A stretch of DNA of 15,543 nt from Ignavibacteriales bacterium (lineage in GTDB: Bacteria > Bacteroidota > Ignavibacteria > Ignavibacteriales > Ignavibacteriaceae), in assembly GCA_003142915.1 (NCBI GenBank), contig PLNZ01000372.1, positions 1 to 15,543 on the forward strand, read 5' to 3'. Below the pieces are notes generated by a model, which was not told the origin of the DNA, ran no database searches, and saw only the letters and a program-made list of their open reading frames with translations. Made by a program: the position numbers and the translations under genes. Every line of letters begins with the position of its first letter. The first letter of the stretch is position 1. This document shows positions 14,947 through 15,543 of the stretch, one piece after another.

Positions 14947-15543
14947 TTAGAATTGAACTTTTTTGTGCGTTCTATTTGCGTATTCAAGAACTAATGCGCT
15001 TGCAACGAATATCGAAGAGTATGTTCCGGTAATAGTACCGAAAAATAGTGTAAATGAGAAAGCTCTTAAAACTTCACCTCCGAAAATAAGCAGAACGGTT
15101 ATTGCCATTAGAACCGTACCGGCAGTTAATATAGTTCTGCTCATGGTTCTATTAACGCTCTGGTTAATCAGTTCTTCAAGGTCCATTGTCTTATGAATTT
15201 TAAGGTTCTCTCTTACTCTGTCGAATACAATTACAGTATCAGCAACCGAATAACCGATAAGTGTAAGGAACGCTGCGACAACGGTAAGATCAATTTCCAG
15301 ATTCAGTCCCGGTATTATACCGTAAAGGGCGGCATAAAGACCTATGGTAATCAAAACATCATGAAACAAAGCAACCACTGCACCAAGAGCAAAGATAAAC
15401 CTAAACCTGAATGCAAGGTAAGTAAGAATTCCTATCAATGAAATGAAAATTGCTAAGACAGCATTTGTTTTTAATTCATTACCGACTTTAGGACCTACAT
15501 GATCTTCTTTCAATACGCTAAATGAGTTATCGCCTAATTTTGT
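14947..15543 (-). CDS. secF: Protein translocase subunit SecF, C-terminal part (runs off window)
   Basis: The last 199 residues of SecF or of a fused SecDF. SecD and SecF form the RND-type accessory complex that uses the proton gradient to aid protein export through SecYEG. Visible features: the family block DHVGPKVGNEL, then five hydrophobic segments, the IGYSVADTVIVFDRVRENL motif between TM helices, and NQSVNRTMSRTILTAGT. The frame is open to the edge at 15543; the TTG at 15513 is internal because conserved residues (TKLGDNSFSV) precede it. The true start lies outside. Whether it is fused to SecD cannot be told from here. Confidence 0.95.
   Translation of the reverse strand, partial: TKLGDNSFSVLKEDHVGPKVGNELKTNAVLAIFISLIGILTYLAFRFRFIFALGAVVALFHDVLITIGLYAALYGIIPGLNLEIDLTVVAAFLTLIGYSVADTVIVFDRVRENLKIHKTMDLEELINQSVNRTMSRTILTAGTVLMAITVLLIFGGEVLRAFSFTLFFGTITGTYSSIFVASALVLEYANRTHKKVQF

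Noticed and set aside
14963..15441. Plus-strand frames opposite secF
   Set aside because: They are antisense to conserved SecF motifs and are compositionally unlike real proteins.

Overview
The window is AT-rich bacterial DNA with a mostly compact layout. It suggests a member of the Bacteroidota/Chlorobi side of the tree, most likely an Ignavibacteria-like lineage. This rests on a bTHX ribosomal protein gene, several SpoIIE/GAF phosphatases, a dispersed hairpin-ended intergenic repeat, and TTG/GTG starts with weak Shine-Dalgarno sites. The placement is an inference from gene style, not a search result.

Layout. Positions 1-273 hold one copy of a dispersed repeat. Next come purA (minus strand) and a single-domain STAS protein (minus strand), separated by an intrinsic terminator. 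Reading away from them on the plus strand is an ECF sigma factor gene whose stop overlaps the start of a membrane-anchored anti-sigma-like protein. That pair ends in a strong hairpin terminator near 4512-4544.

The core (4737-11984) is a signalling operon in the partner-switching style: membrane/GAF/PP2C phosphatase, STAS antagonist, RsbW-type kinase, soluble double-GAF PP2C phosphatase, and a PDZ-like/multi-TM/GAF/PP2C phosphatase. The first three genes overlap (43 and 14 nt). Three phosphatases with different sensor modules, one antagonist and one kinase suggest several inputs converging on one switch. No SigB-type sigma factor lies beside it, so the output is not visible. The second STAS protein near 1.7-2.0 kb and the ECF pair are candidate partners by proximity only.

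After the operon lie two genes with broken frames: a multipass membrane protein with two frameshifts (12010-12815) and a DUF3788-like gene with a frameshift at a run of nine A (12888-13309). A fluoride module follows: a fluoride riboswitch (about 13362-13424), crcB (probable TTG start) and a DUF190 gene. The riboswitch and the crcB Shine-Dalgarno region carry the same hexamer TGGAGT, and both copies could pair with the same ACTCC strand, which suggests a direct translational switch.

Convergent to this is a 37-residue bTHX ribosomal protein gene (minus strand, GTG start) with its own terminator. The right end has a second repeat copy, a 19-bp perfect inverted repeat, an intrinsic terminator and the C-terminal part of SecF (minus strand), which runs off the window.
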